The notes under the pieces are model-generated. The model had not been told where the DNA came from and made no database searches. It was given only the letters and a program-made list of their open reading frames with translations. The translations under genes and the position numbers were made by a program. A stretch of 44,844 bases of DNA, from positions 1 through 44,844 of the IMG/VR virus record IMGVR_UViG_3300035698_019858; one strand, written 5' to 3'. This document shows positions 1-8,192 of the stretch, in pieces. How positions within the stretch are numbered: position 1 is the first letter of the stretch; each line of letters begins with the position of its first letter. The stretch comes from a virus.

Positions 1-6
1 ACCCTC

Positions 7-2547
7 GTGGACCCCGACGCTGGCGACGAAGAATCTAAGTATTCATGGGACGAAGAGTTTCAACGACATATCATAGCTTTGTTGGTTTCCGACCGACAAT
101 TTCTCTTGCAGTCAATTGATTTGGTGAAGCCGACATACTTCACCAATAAAGCACATCAACGCATGTGCAGCATATCCTACGACTTCTTCAAGAAGTATAA
201 GATGATGCCCAAGAAGGAACTTCTTGTACAAGAGATGAAGGACAGTCTGAAGAATGACAAATCTCTCGCGTACTATCTTGGTGAAGTCAATGTAGTTTTT
301 GATTACTTCCAACCGGGACTTGATTCCAGAGAGTATCTACAAGACAAGATCACGTACTTCGCGAAGATACAAATCCTCAAGAGTGCTTTCCATAACTCTC
401 TGAGTGAGATCGATAAGAACCCAGAGAGCGAAGAGACGTGGAGTAAGATCTATGAGATGATGCGAGAGGCGATGACTACTCAAGAGAACTTTGAGCTTGG
501 CATCGACTACTTCAAGAGCTTCCGAGATCGTTACAATCAAGAGGCAGAGGAAGAGGACGCCAAGGATCGATTCCTTACTGGTCTTGATGAAATTGACAAA
601 TCAATCAAGGGTGGTGGTTACAGTCGTGGCGAAATTTTTTCGGTTGTGGCTGGGTCCGGTGTGGGCAAGTGTTTTTCAAAAAACACACCTGTTTTAATGT
701 TCGATGGGTCCACAAAAAACATTCAAGACATTTTTGTTGGCGATGTAGTGATGGGAGATGATTCTACACCACGTCATGTGTTAAATACTCATTTTGGTTT
801 TGATGAGATGTATGATGTTATTCCAGTGAAAGGCGATAAATATACAGTAAATTCTAGACATACTTTGGTTTTGAAAAGTTGCAGCAAGGCTGTTGCTTAC
901 AAAGATCGATGTGTCAATCCAAGGTATTGGGGAAGTGAATATCACATTGGCGACGGTGTGTTTGAGATTGAAGTTGGGGATTTTTTTAAGCAATCGTCAC
1001 GATTTCAGAGGAATCTCAAAGGTTTTCGAACTGGAGTTGATTTTTCATCACAGGAAGTGAGGATCGACCCTTATATTTTAGGTGTGTGGTTGGGGGATGG
1101 CAATTCAAGATATACAGAGGTGACGACAGCAGATGTAGAAATTGTCACTTCATTACAAAAATATGCGAAGGAATCCAATCTAGAATTTAAGCAAAAGAAA
1201 GAAAATGGAGATCACGGTCTGGCTAGTACATATTCAATCTCTACTGGGATAAAAGGGAGCAGGAAAAACAACTTTCTTAATTCGCTTAGAGGTTACAATT
1301 TATTGAACAACAAACACATTCCTGATGAGTACAAAATCAATAGTCGTGAAGCAAGACTTCAATTACTTGCTGGACTCATAGACACAGATGGAGCTAAGTC
1401 CAATAATTGTTTTGATTTTGTTAACAAGAACAAGCAGTTGGCGGAAGATGTGGTATTTATATCTCGTTCCTTGGGGTTTGCTGCTTACATGTCGCCATGT
1501 GAGAAAAGTTCTCAAAATGGCACAGTTGGCCAATATTGGAGGGTGACTATATCTGGAGACTTGAATTGTGTGCCTGTTAGAATCTCATACAAGCATTGTT
1601 TATCCAGAAAGCAAATTAAAAATCCATTAGTGACTGGAGTGAATATAGTTCCTGTCGGGCGAGGACAATATTTTGGGTTTGAAACCGATGGCAATCACAA
1701 GTTTTTGCTTGGCGATTTCACGGTTGTTCATAATTCTGTTATGTTGGCAAACATGGCATCCACCAACATCCTTCGCGGCAAGAAGGGCGTCTATATTTCT
1801 TGTGAGTTGGTGGACTACAAAGTCGCTGAAAGAATGGATGCTATCTTTACCGATTTGCCCATCCAAACTTTGAGCGATCACAAGGATGACATATTCCAAA
1901 AGTTGGAAAACTTTGAGAATGTCGACTATGAGAACACCTCTTTTGTGATCAAGCATTTCGCGGCTGGAGCACTTACTGTCAACAAGGTGCGGGCCTATTT
2001 ATCTCAGTTGCGTTTCCATGGTTTCGATCCTGACTTTGTGATTGTGGATTACGTCGGTGAGATGCAAGACATTCCCGGCATCTCCACTCATGAGTCTCGG
2101 GAAAGGATCGTAAGGGACTTGCGGGGTATGGCTGATGAGGAACATGTGTTCGTCGCCACCGCCATGCAGCCCAACAGAGACTCCAGAGAGACGCAGAAGA
2201 CGGAGATAGGACGTATCGAGGAAGAGCACTTGGCAGACTCCTTTGGCCAAATTAGACCGTTGGATGGTTGTATCTCGCTCAACCAGAATGACTCAGAGAA
2301 GAAACTTGGCTTAGGTCGTGCTTACGTCATTAAACAACGTGATGGTGAATCTAGATTTCAGGTTTACTTGAAATTTAATAAAGAATCGCTTAGGATTACT
2401 GGTATAGCCAGAGAGACTTACAGAGAGAAAATGCACGCTCACAAGGAATATGCTGCTAGCGAAGTGGCAGTGGACAAAATTAGTGATGGCGAGGGCTGGG
2501 TGGGACATGGTCCAGAGCTAGAGAATGAAGATGAATCCAAAGAATAG
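7..2547 (+). CDS. dnaB: Replicative DNA helicase (DnaB/gp41 type) interrupted by an intein
   Basis: Hexameric 5'-3' replicative helicase of the phage fork. The extein parts together are about 491 residues, the usual size for DnaB or T4 gp41. Residues 1-180 form the N-terminal domain. The RecA-like domain starts near residue 190 with GGGYSRGEIFSVVAGSGVGK, the first part of the Walker A loop. An intein of 355 residues (222-576) follows directly after the catalytic Lys, and the extein resumes with Ser (SVMLANMAS). Walker B is FVIVDYVGEMQ. The C-terminus is acidic. The chosen start is GTG at nt 7, but the frame is open to the first base, so the true start may lie upstream of the window. Family assignment is firm from the motifs; only the start is unsure. 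Confidence 0.93.
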   Translation: MDPDAGDEESKYSWDEEFQRHIIALLVSDRQFLLQSIDLVKPTYFTNKAHQRMCSISYDFFKKYKMMPKKELLVQEMKDSLKNDKSLAYYLGEVNVVFDYFQPGLDSREYLQDKITYFAKIQILKSAFHNSLSEIDKNPESEETWSKIYEMMREAMTTQENFELGIDYFKSFRDRYNQEAEEEDAKDRFLTGLDEIDKSIKGGGYSRGEIFSVVAGSGVGKCFSKNTPVLMFDGSTKNIQDIFVGDVVMGDDSTPRHVLNTHFGFDEMYDVIPVKGDKYTVNSRHTLVLKSCSKAVAYKDRCVNPRYWGSEYHIGDGVFEIEVGDFFKQSSRFQRNLKGFRTGVDFSSQEVRIDPYILGVWLGDGNSRYTEVTTADVEIVTSLQKYAKESNLEFKQKKENGDHGLASTYSISTGIKGSRKNNFLNSLRGYNLLNNKHIPDEYKINSREARLQLLAGLIDTDGAKSNNCFDFVNKNKQLAEDVVFISRSLGFAAYMSPCEKSSQNGTVGQYWRVTISGDLNCVPVRISYKHCLSRKQIKNPLVTGVNIVPVGRGQYFGFETDGNHKFLLGDFTVVHNSVMLANMASTNILRGKKGVYISCELVDYKVAERMDAIFTDLPIQTLSDHKDDIFQKLENFENVDYENTSFVIKHFAAGALTVNKVRAYLSQLRFHGFDPDFVIVDYVGEMQDIPGISTHESRERIVRDLRGMADEEHVFVATAMQPNRDSRETQKTEIGRIEEEHLADSFGQIRPLDGCISLNQNDSEKKLGLGRAYVIKQRDGESRFQVYLKFNKESLRITGIARETYREKMHAHKEYAASEVAVDKISDGEGWVGHGPELENEDESKE
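670..1734 (+). mobile_element. Intein with LAGLIDADG homing endonuclease domain, in helicase P-loop
   Basis: In-frame protein intron of 355 residues. It begins with Cys (CFSKNTPVLMFDG, block A) and ends with VVHN followed by extein Ser, the canonical His-Asn C-terminal splice junction. The internal endonuclease has two LAGLIDADG-type motifs, ILGVWLGDG and LLAGLIDTDG, so it is a full-length mobile intein and not a mini-intein. It splits the ATP-binding loop between GVGK and S, so unspliced helicase cannot bind ATP. Splice residues Cys1, the terminal His-Asn pair and Ser+1 are all intact, so splicing activity is expected. The insert looks more AT-rich than the surrounding extein DNA. Confidence 0.93.
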
Positions 2548-2617
2548 TAAAGGGCTCACGCTCTTATAACGATAATAACTGTAGAAATTACTTTTGCAGT
2601 TACGGGAGAATAACATA

Positions 2618-3235
2618 ATGTCGAAGGAAACACTTGAATTTGCAGGATTTTCAGTAACGCTGGATTCCGAAAATCTACGTTTCGATGAAGCCACACTTAC
2701 AAAGTACATTCAGACGGAGTCTGGTCACTATGATAACTTTGGAGCTTCTTTGGCCCGAGCCGAACGGAACTTACAGAACAGAGAAACCCTCCACGAGAAG
2801 CTCTACGCCGAAAGGTTTGTCGAAGCTAAAGAATCTGGTGGTAGTGATAAGTTGGCCGAAGCTAAAGCTAAAGCGGACGAAGATGTTGTCGATTCGAAAG
2901 AATCGGTTGCAGACGCCAAGTACGTCGTGAATCGTCTGAAGCAACATCTGCGTGCATGGGACAAGAACCATGACAACGCGCAGAGTCTTGGTCACATGCT
3001 ACGCAAGGAGTTGGACAAGCTCAATGCCGAGATCAATATGAGGGTACACAATATCGACCGCTCTGAGATTCCGGGTTTGGATAAGGCCATTGGCGAGACG
3101 GTTACATCTGAGTGGCCTGTTGAGCCAGACAAGGCCGAACCAGACAAGACGGAACCGGATAAGGTTGAACCGGAAGCCGTAGATGATGATTCTGCTGGCT
3201 TCGAGACGGATTTGGGAATCGGCAACTTGTATTAA
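2618..3235 (+). CDS. Hypothetical coiled-coil protein with PDK repeats
   Basis: Protein of 205 residues, not recognised. It starts at ATG behind a gggag ribosome site (an upstream in-frame TTG is less likely). Residues 40-150 are rich in Lys, Glu and Ala with heptad-like spacing, suggesting a long helical or coiled-coil segment. Near the C-terminus (about 165-190) the pattern PDK-x-EP occurs in tandem (PDKAE, PDKTE, PDKVE), a low-complexity linker, before an acidic tail. No membrane segment or signal peptide. It follows the helicase by 70 nt and is followed by a strong terminator, so it closes the helicase transcription unit. Confidence 0.8.
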   Translation: MSKETLEFAGFSVTLDSENLRFDEATLTKYIQTESGHYDNFGASLARAERNLQNRETLHEKLYAERFVEAKESGGSDKLAEAKAKADEDVVDSKESVADAKYVVNRLKQHLRAWDKNHDNAQSLGHMLRKELDKLNAEINMRVHNIDRSEIPGLDKAIGETVTSEWPVEPDKAEPDKTEPDKVEPEAVDDDSAGFETDLGIGNLY

Positions 3236-3320
3236 GGTTGCCAGCGATTTTTCTTACGTTCGTGTTGTTTGTTGTGGCTATCAGATACGGCATGACTTTA
3301 GCTAGACGTGTCGTCTTACA

Positions 3321-3356
3321 AAGGCATCCGATGCTTTTGCATCGGATGCCTTTTTT
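3321..3356 (+). terminator. Rho-independent terminator after the helicase unit
   Basis: Stem of 12-14 bp (GGCATCCGATGC / GCATCGGATGCC) with a TTTT loop, followed by six T. It separates the helicase unit from the ncRNA region. Confidence 0.93.
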
Positions 3357-3369
3357 ATTGTCATAACCA

Positions 3370-3375
3370 TATATA
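3370..3375 (+). promoter_or_regulatory. TATATA box before structured RNA
   Basis: TATATA lies 5 nt before A3381, where the first hairpin of the putative RNA begins. The same TATATA-N5 arrangement precedes several ATG starts in this window, which supports its use as a promoter. No -35 element is obvious. Confidence 0.45.
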
Positions 3376-3380
3376 AGTTA

Positions 3381-3571
3381 AAGCCGTCCGTCAGATGGCT
3401 GTGAGCTATCGTGGTTGAGGCTGACCGTGTCGATGTCGCATCCTAGCTCACAGTAAGGCAATGGTTTACACGGGTTTCTGATGATACCCCTAGAGGAGTC
3501 AAGAAACGTACCAACCTTACAGGCTAACAGCCAAAGGACTTGTTATTGTGTAGATAACAAGTCCTTTTTTG
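3381..3571 (+). ncRNA. Candidate structured noncoding RNA (~190 nt)
   Basis: No plausible reading frame, but a continuous chain of helices. Hairpin A is 3383-3388/3394-3399 with a 5-nt loop. A long helix B pairs 3399-3408 with 3444-3453 (CTGTGAGCTA/TAGCTCACAG) and encloses two small hairpins (3413-3426 and 3432-3442), forming a three-way junction. Arm C is interrupted: 3453-3458/3515-3520, 3463-3465/3510-3512, 3474-3479/3502-3507. Hairpin D is 3522-3525/3529-3532. A 12-bp terminator hairpin (3535-3546/3554-3565) with a T run ends it. A TATATA box sits just upstream and another terminator insulates it. I do not recognise the family (not tRNA, tmRNA or RNase P). Function unknown. Confidence 0.6.
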
Positions 3572-3596
3572 TTCGCAAAATTTGAGAGAAGGTACT

Positions 3597-3656
3597 ATGT
3601 TAGAGCAGATGGTTACTGCGGCTAACAAGGATATGGAAGTAGTGGCTGCCAGATAA
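3597..3656 (+). CDS. Possible 19-residue peptide
   Basis: ATG preceded by gagagaagg at good spacing, reading MLEQMVTAANKDMEVVAAR then TAA. Amphipathic, with no hydrophobic segment. The stop codon lies inside an ATAAATA box and a terminator follows 35 nt later. It has a real ribosome site in an otherwise gene-free gap, but is too short to be sure. Confidence 0.3.
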   Translation: MLEQMVTAANKDMEVVAAR

Positions 3657-3659
3657 ATA
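3653..3659 (+). promoter_or_regulatory. ATAAATA late-promoter-like box
   Basis: Matches ATAAATA, close to the T4 late promoter TATAAATA. The next gene starts about 120 nt downstream, beyond a terminator, so use here is doubtful. Confidence 0.25.
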
Positions 3660-3690
3660 GCGGTCATTCATCCTGACAACCTCCATCGAA

Positions 3691-3730
3691 GAAACCGTCT
3701 CAGGCGTATGTCTGGGACGGTTTTCTTTTT
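3691..3730 (+). terminator. Rho-independent terminator
   Basis: 12-bp stem with one G-U pair (3692-3703/3712-3723), 8-nt loop and a T-rich tail. It shows that the ATG at 3708, inside the loop, is not the start of the next gene. Confidence 0.8.
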
Positions 3731-3776
3731 ACATGCTTGCCATTTTCTCCATCATACGGTCCCCGATGAGCTTGAT

Positions 3777-4310
3777 ATGGAAAAGGAAATACAACAAAAA
3801 CTAGAAAAAGGCGTCATGTCTTCCAGAGTGCTACTTTCTGGCACAAAGGCATTTAACGAGTCAATTCGTTCTTCTTCTATTTATTCTGACAATAGACATT
3901 TTCCTTTTTATTACTATCTGGGACGGGAGGTATTTCCCGAGAAAGTTATGCAAATAGGGGCATCTCGCGGGTTTCCAGCCGCGTGCTTCCTTCAAGGATG
4001 TACTACTGTAAAGGAGTGGATCTGTGTTGGTGAAGAATCCAGTCTATCCACATACAACACGAGGCGTTATTGCAAAGGACGTGTACACAGCGAAGTGTGC
4101 GAAGTTGACTTGGCATTATTGACACAGGAATTTACTGAAGAAGAACATCGGTCGAATTTGGAGTTTCTTTGGGGCAATTTGAGATCTGAGGGATTATTAG
4201 TTGCTGACTATATATCTGCATCCAACGCCTTCATGGTGTTTTGTAGGGTGAAGAATAGAACGCCAATGATTTTTCAAACAAGGTATGGTGTTGGGATAAT
4301 TAAACGATAA
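3777..4310 (+). CDS. Putative SAM-dependent methyltransferase-like protein
   Basis: About 177 residues from the ATG giving MEKEIQQKLEKG. The frame opens further upstream but that part lies within a terminator. VMQIGASRGFPAACFL around residue 65 resembles the glycine-rich SAM-binding motif I, followed by an acidic residue in WICVGEE at the motif II position; LRSEGLLVADYI resembles the late strands of class I methyltransferases. The glycine motif is degenerate, so catalysis is uncertain and the target unknown. The ribosome site is weak (gatgag). A second protein of similar type begins at 8203. It could also be an inactive Rossmann-like protein. Confidence 0.5.
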   Translation: MEKEIQQKLEKGVMSSRVLLSGTKAFNESIRSSSIYSDNRHFPFYYYLGREVFPEKVMQIGASRGFPAACFLQGCTTVKEWICVGEESSLSTYNTRRYCKGRVHSEVCEVDLALLTQEFTEEEHRSNLEFLWGNLRSEGLLVADYISASNAFMVFCRVKNRTPMIFQTRYGVGIIKR

Positions 4311-4323
4311 CAGTGAGGTAAAC

Positions 4324-5193
4324 ATGGGCTACGAAGTGAAATATACGTATCACCCTCGCAAGGAAGATGGTCCCGGTTATGACACCGAAACCACAGAGGA
4401 AAGAACAGCCAAGGTTGGCAAGCCATTCGATGACTCGCCACTAGAGAAATGTGCAGCAGCCATCATGGCACAATTAGCCCGACGAGATGTTTGGGTAGTT
4501 GATGTAGAAGTCTGTGAGTTGATCAAAAAGCAAATCAGTTTCAAGGAATCAAAGGACGGCAAAGGTATTGTCCTAAAGAACAAGAGGTTCTCTCTGGGTA
4601 GTACCGCCGAGATGATCGAGGAGTTGGAAGAAGAAGTGGTGCCACCACCGCAGCAGCAAGTGGCGGCTCCTCAAGGCTTGCATCCCCATGAGATCGTGCA
4701 AGCTCTTCCCAGTCAGAATCCAGACAATTTGTATTCTAACCCCAATGCCACAATGGTAAGGAGGAGTGTTGATCCTAGAAGCATCGACCGTACCAAAACC
4801 CTCTACCAAGTCTACTTCGAGCCAGAAGCCCACATCGACGAAGCCCGAAGGCTCAAGCTCCGTTTTGAGGAAGATACTCGATATGCTGTTCATCAGGTCA
4901 TCCCGTCCCCCACGGGAAAGTTAGACAACCAGCAAATCGCAATCACAGACAATACTGGTCAAGTTGTAATTTTGGACGAAAAGTTCTTTGTTACGGCTGG
5001 CAGAGGTTTGGTGGGCGATGCACAGTTGAATTTCTCGGGAGGGAATCAAAAACGACGCAGACCCAAACTGGCTTATGAGGATCAAATGCTGAATTCTCCA
5101 CCTCCAGATCTTCCAGATGAATTTAGAGGTGCTCCCGTTGATGATGGAACAATCCCTGCTGATTTAATGGGAGTCCCTGACCTTCGGGGTTAA
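4324..5193 (+). CDS. Hypothetical phage protein, two-part with Pro/Gln linker
   Basis: Protein of 289 residues, not recognised, behind a gaggtaaac ribosome site of the kind used by several genes here. Residues 1-100 form a compact, charged region (MGYEVKYTYHPRKEDG start). A PPPQQQ-type linker at about 110-120 leads to a second region at about 155-240 with a beta-rich look (LYQVYFEPEAHIDEARRLKL). The C-terminus is Pro- and Asp-rich and probably disordered. No signal peptide or membrane segment. It is followed closely by the coiled-coil gene at 5220, so the two are likely co-transcribed. Confidence 0.8.
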   Translation: MGYEVKYTYHPRKEDGPGYDTETTEERTAKVGKPFDDSPLEKCAAAIMAQLARRDVWVVDVEVCELIKKQISFKESKDGKGIVLKNKRFSLGSTAEMIEELEEEVVPPPQQQVAAPQGLHPHEIVQALPSQNPDNLYSNPNATMVRRSVDPRSIDRTKTLYQVYFEPEAHIDEARRLKLRFEEDTRYAVHQVIPSPTGKLDNQQIAITDNTGQVVILDEKFFVTAGRGLVGDAQLNFSGGNQKRRRPKLAYEDQMLNSPPPDLPDEFRGAPVDDGTIPADLMGVPDLRG

Positions 5194-5219
5194 TTTTTGA
5201 ACGCAAAGAAAGGATTAAG

Positions 5220-5735
5220 ATGGCTACGAAATTACAGAAGAAGCAACAGAAGCAGAAACAAAAGGATCAAGAAAACCGCAAGAAGATTCTAGCGGCTCGC
5301 ACAAAGCTTCGAGCCAAGGCCAAAGAGGAGAAAGGCGAATTTCACCGCGACAAGAGAATCAAGCGATTACAGAAGGACATGGAAGGTTTGAATGTTTGGG
5401 AGGATGAAGTTTTGAAAGAGATGCCTGAAAAAGCGTTCGATCAACTGGAACATAATGCGAAGATATTGAAAGTCCTAGAAGAGGAGCACGAGAAGGAAAT
5501 GGCTGATAAACAGAAACTTAATGAAGATCTAGAGGCGAAGGGGCATATTGGGTTGAACGACAAGTTGGATGCTTTGCACCAGACGACAGTAGAAGAGCAG
5601 AGAAGGAAGTTTGGGCCTACTGGGTCTGCTGACTGCAAGATGACCATTGCTCCGGTGGTTCCTAAAGACACCGCAGAAGTAGAGGTTTTGAAGGCTCCCA
5701 AGCCTGAAGATACAGAAAATGAAGAAGATTGCTAA
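5220..5735 (+). CDS. Hypothetical coiled-coil protein
   Basis: Protein of 171 residues. The first 45 residues are strongly basic (many Lys/Gln), residues 45-130 are Glu/Lys-rich and likely a helical coiled coil, and the tail is acidic (EDTENEEDC). Basic start plus acidic end could suit nucleic-acid or protein scaffolding, but no family is recognised. The ribosome site aaagaaagga precedes ATG. It sits just before the promoter of the SSB gene, so it may belong to the replication group. Confidence 0.78.
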   Translation: MATKLQKKQQKQKQKDQENRKKILAARTKLRAKAKEEKGEFHRDKRIKRLQKDMEGLNVWEDEVLKEMPEKAFDQLEHNAKILKVLEEEHEKEMADKQKLNEDLEAKGHIGLNDKLDALHQTTVEEQRRKFGPTGSADCKMTIAPVVPKDTAEVEVLKAPKPEDTENEEDC

Positions 5736-5741
5736 AGTGTA

Positions 5742-5770
5742 TTGACGTATTCTCCGAAAGTGAGTATAAA
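5742..5770 (+). promoter_or_regulatory. Sigma70-type promoter for SSB gene
   Basis: TTGACG, 17-nt spacer, TATAAA: near-consensus -35 and -10. The predicted start lies about 65 nt upstream of the SSB ATG, leaving a leader with a hairpin. Confidence 0.7.
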
Positions 5771-5777
5771 GGCATTC

Positions 5778-5803
5778 GTTGTTACTGTGAGTTACAGAAC
5801 AAC
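5778..5803 (+). promoter_or_regulatory. Leader hairpin of SSB mRNA (possible autoregulatory site)
   Basis: GTTGTT-A-CTGT / ACAG-AACAAC with loop GAGTT: ten base pairs and one bulged A, right at the predicted mRNA 5' end. The rest of the leader (5804-5834) is AC-rich and looks unstructured. In T4, gp32 represses its own translation by binding a folded leader followed by single-stranded RNA; the layout here is similar. Confidence 0.4.
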
Positions 5804-5841
5804 ACTGAGTCACTTACAACACTTACTGAAGGAGTTTCGTT

Positions 5842-6837
5842 ATGGCTGCTGAATTTGGAAGTCTAAACATTGAAGATATGCAAGGCGAAGACAATCGCCT
5901 GAACAGTGATGGTCAGAACAACTTTCTTGACCAGTTCATCCCCATGCCCGAAGTGAAGCCCGGCCAGACCGGCACACTTTCCATTCGGGTTCTGCCTCCT
6001 GTGAAGGGCGGCAAGTTGTTCCAGTACAATCGAGTTCACTCGATTAACGACCGTAAGGTCCATTGCCCTCGACCGCTGATCAACGGCAAGTGGGATCGCA
6101 ACGTGCCGTGTCCGATCTGTGATTATTACAGTAGCTTGTGGAAGCAAGCCGACAAAGCCGAGAAGTCTGGTGATGTCGCGGGAGCGGAACAGCTCAAGGA
6201 CGAAGCCCGTCAGATTAAGCCCGTCGAGCGTTATTACTATAACGCGGTTGGCAGAAACCTCACGGTCGACGGAGTCGTCGTCAAGAATCTTGGTCCTCGC
6301 ATTCTCAGCGTTGGCAAGATTCTCCACAAGCTCGTTATTCGAGCCATCGTTGGCGATGAAGCTGATCCTGACTCCAAGCTCGGCAACATCACCGACTTGA
6401 AGGCTGGATACGATTTCATCATCCGCAAGGAAGTTACTCAGGGCGATGGATGGCCGAAGTATGATCGTTCGAGTTTTGCTCGAAGTCCGAGTCCCGCTGG
6501 CGAACCCGGCGAGGTCAAGGAATGGGCTGCGGGACTCAAGGATCTGACGAAGCTTCGTGCTCCGAAGGAACTGGAAGTGTTGGAGAAGGAACTTGCCATT
6601 CATCGTGGTTTGATCCCCGATGAAGCCGAGACCTTCAACGCTTCTAAATTCGACGCGAAGTGGGGTAAGCAGGCCGAAGACGATGTGGATGCAGTGGTTG
6701 CCAGCACAACCGCCACCACGACTGAGGTTCCCGCTGAGACCAGTGACCCTGTCACAACCGAGGCTGCGGCACCGGTCGAAGACGCTCCGATTGAGGATGA
6801 AGATTTCCTCAAAGAGCTTGAGAACATGGAAAGCTAA
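5842..6837 (+). CDS. Single-stranded DNA-binding protein, gp32-like
   Basis: Coats single-stranded DNA at the fork and in recombination. 331 residues, close to T4 gp32 (301). The N-terminal region contains a His/Cys metal site of gp32 type: H74-C75 (KVHCPRP) and C90-P-I-C93 (NVPCPIC), with the core fold around it. Residues 275-320 are a Thr/Ala/Pro/Glu-rich linker, and the protein ends in an acidic tail (EDEDFLKELENM), the usual partner-docking tail. ATG follows an aaggag site. It has its own sigma70-like promoter and a strong terminator behind it, so it forms a single-gene unit next to uvsX. Confidence 0.9.
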   Translation: MAAEFGSLNIEDMQGEDNRLNSDGQNNFLDQFIPMPEVKPGQTGTLSIRVLPPVKGGKLFQYNRVHSINDRKVHCPRPLINGKWDRNVPCPICDYYSSLWKQADKAEKSGDVAGAEQLKDEARQIKPVERYYYNAVGRNLTVDGVVVKNLGPRILSVGKILHKLVIRAIVGDEADPDSKLGNITDLKAGYDFIIRKEVTQGDGWPKYDRSSFARSPSPAGEPGEVKEWAAGLKDLTKLRAPKELEVLEKELAIHRGLIPDEAETFNASKFDAKWGKQAEDDVDAVVASTTATTTEVPAETSDPVTTEAAAPVEDAPIEDEDFLKELENMES

Positions 6838-6852
6838 AAGTTAGCTTTCGGC

Positions 6853-6887
6853 CAAGGGCGGTGGGGTTTCCTGCCGCCCTTGTTTTA
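6853..6887 (+). terminator. Rho-independent terminator after SSB gene
   Basis: CAAGGGCGG / CCGCCCTTG stem of 9 bp with a 12-nt loop, followed by a T-rich run. Confidence 0.85.
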
Positions 6888-6928
6888 TATGAATATACAG
6901 ATAATTTAACCGTTAAAGGAACTATTTC

Positions 6929-8146
6929 ATGGCAAAGAAGAAGCAATCTACTAATTCGATTGAGGACATCTATTCTCGATTGGCAGAAGAGACAGGTGGA
7001 GATGTCCTTGCTGACATCGAGCCCGTCAAGGGCTTTATCGATACAGCTAGTCTCGCATTCAACTATGCTTGTTCAGGTCGCTTCATTGGCGGCGGCGTCC
7101 CAAGAGGACGTATTGTTGAGATCTTCGGCCCCTCAAGCTCAGGCAAGTCCCTGTGGGCCTCTCACATCATCCACGGCTGTCAGCAGATCGGTGGATGGGT
7201 TGTGCTCTTGGATGTAGAGAATGCCGCTGACACTCATTTTATGTCGGAGATTCTTGGTGTTGACACCAAGAAATTGGTGAGACATGGACCCGAAAGAGTG
7301 GATACGTTGGAGAAGTGTTTCCACATGATGCATGAGGTTACTCGTCGCATTCGATCTTACGAGAAAGAGAATGGATTGGACCCACGACCGATTACGATTG
7401 TGTACGACTCCATTGCCAGTTCTCCATGCGCACGTGAACTCTCTGAGACAGATTTGCCCTTTGATTACAAAGAGGGTGACTGGAAGAAGATCGTTGGTCG
7501 CAAAGAACAGCCCGGTGAGCGAGCCAAGATTTGCAGTCGAGAATTGCGAAAGCTCAATCCCATGGTTGCCGAGAACGATGTGTGTCTCATTGTCCTCAAT
7601 CAAGTCCGAGAGAAGATCGGCGTGATGTATGGTAACCCAGAGACAACTGGTGGTGGCGGTAGAGCCCTTGAGTTCTATGCTTCACTCCGCGTGCGAATGC
7701 AGGCGAAGAAGAAGATCGAGAACAAGAAGTTGGAGACATTTGCTGGGATCGATCTAGCGATCAAGAATGTCAAGAACCGTACTTTCCGACCATTTGTGGA
7801 AGCGGACGACATCAAGCTGTACTTCAATAAGGGAGTCGATCCTCTGAGTGGTCTACTTCGCTGTCTGCTGCAAGATGAGAGAGTCAGGATGAAGTCGGCT
7901 GGCAACTACGAGGTGCTGCCTGATTACTTGCCTGAAGGCGTGACAGAGTACAAATTCAAGGCGAGCAAGGCCGCCAACATGGTCAAGAGAGAAGTTCTTC
8001 TGGCTTGCCCGAAGCTGGTGGACGTGGAGACTAGCGAAGAGGTTGAGAAGTATCTATCTGAGTTCAAGCTAGGGTTGGAAGCTTCTGCGAGTAATGACTA
8101 TGAAGAGTCAGAAGTGTCATTCGACATTGATGGCAACCCGGTTTAG
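6929..8146 (+). CDS. uvsX: UvsX/RecA-family recombinase
   Basis: ATP-dependent strand-exchange protein for recombination-dependent replication and repair. 405 residues. Walker A is GPSSSGKS at 67-74; Walker B is ITIVYDSIA near 155-163. The stretch CLIVLNQVREKIGV followed by TGGGGRALEFYASLRVRM matches the L1/L2 region and the following strand of RecA/UvsX proteins. N-terminal residues are basic (MAKKKQ), and the C-terminal ~80 residues are acidic. An aaaggaa site precedes ATG. It is bracketed by terminators on both sides, so it is its own unit, and it pairs functionally with the gp32-like SSB just upstream. Confidence 0.92.
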   Translation: MAKKKQSTNSIEDIYSRLAEETGGDVLADIEPVKGFIDTASLAFNYACSGRFIGGGVPRGRIVEIFGPSSSGKSLWASHIIHGCQQIGGWVVLLDVENAADTHFMSEILGVDTKKLVRHGPERVDTLEKCFHMMHEVTRRIRSYEKENGLDPRPITIVYDSIASSPCARELSETDLPFDYKEGDWKKIVGRKEQPGERAKICSRELRKLNPMVAENDVCLIVLNQVREKIGVMYGNPETTGGGGRALEFYASLRVRMQAKKKIENKKLETFAGIDLAIKNVKNRTFRPFVEADDIKLYFNKGVDPLSGLLRCLLQDERVRMKSAGNYEVLPDYLPEGVTEYKFKASKAANMVKREVLLACPKLVDVETSEEVEKYLSEFKLGLEASASNDYEESEVSFDIDGNPV

Positions 8147-8160
8147 TTCTTGGTTGATTC

Positions 8161-8192
8161 AAAAAGGCAACCATTTTTGGTTGCCTTTTTTT
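8161..8192 (+). terminator. Rho-independent terminator after uvsX
   Basis: 13-bp stem (AAAAAGGCAACCA / TGGTTGCCTTTTT) with a TTTT loop and T-run. A TATATA box begins at its last base. Confidence 0.92.

Noticed and set aside
3474-3507. Hammerhead-ribozyme-like order ctgatga ... gaaac in the ncRNA
   Set aside because: The segment between the two motifs cannot form stem II, and no cleavage triplet with proper stems is present; GTTTCT/AGAAAC pairing explains it better.
3708-3776. Upstream extension of the 3777 methyltransferase-like gene
   Set aside because: Its ATG lies in the loop of a strong terminator and has no ribosome site.
5863-6603. Antisense open frame inside the SSB gene
   Set aside because: Shadow of the SSB gene; sense strand has promoter, ribosome site and motifs.
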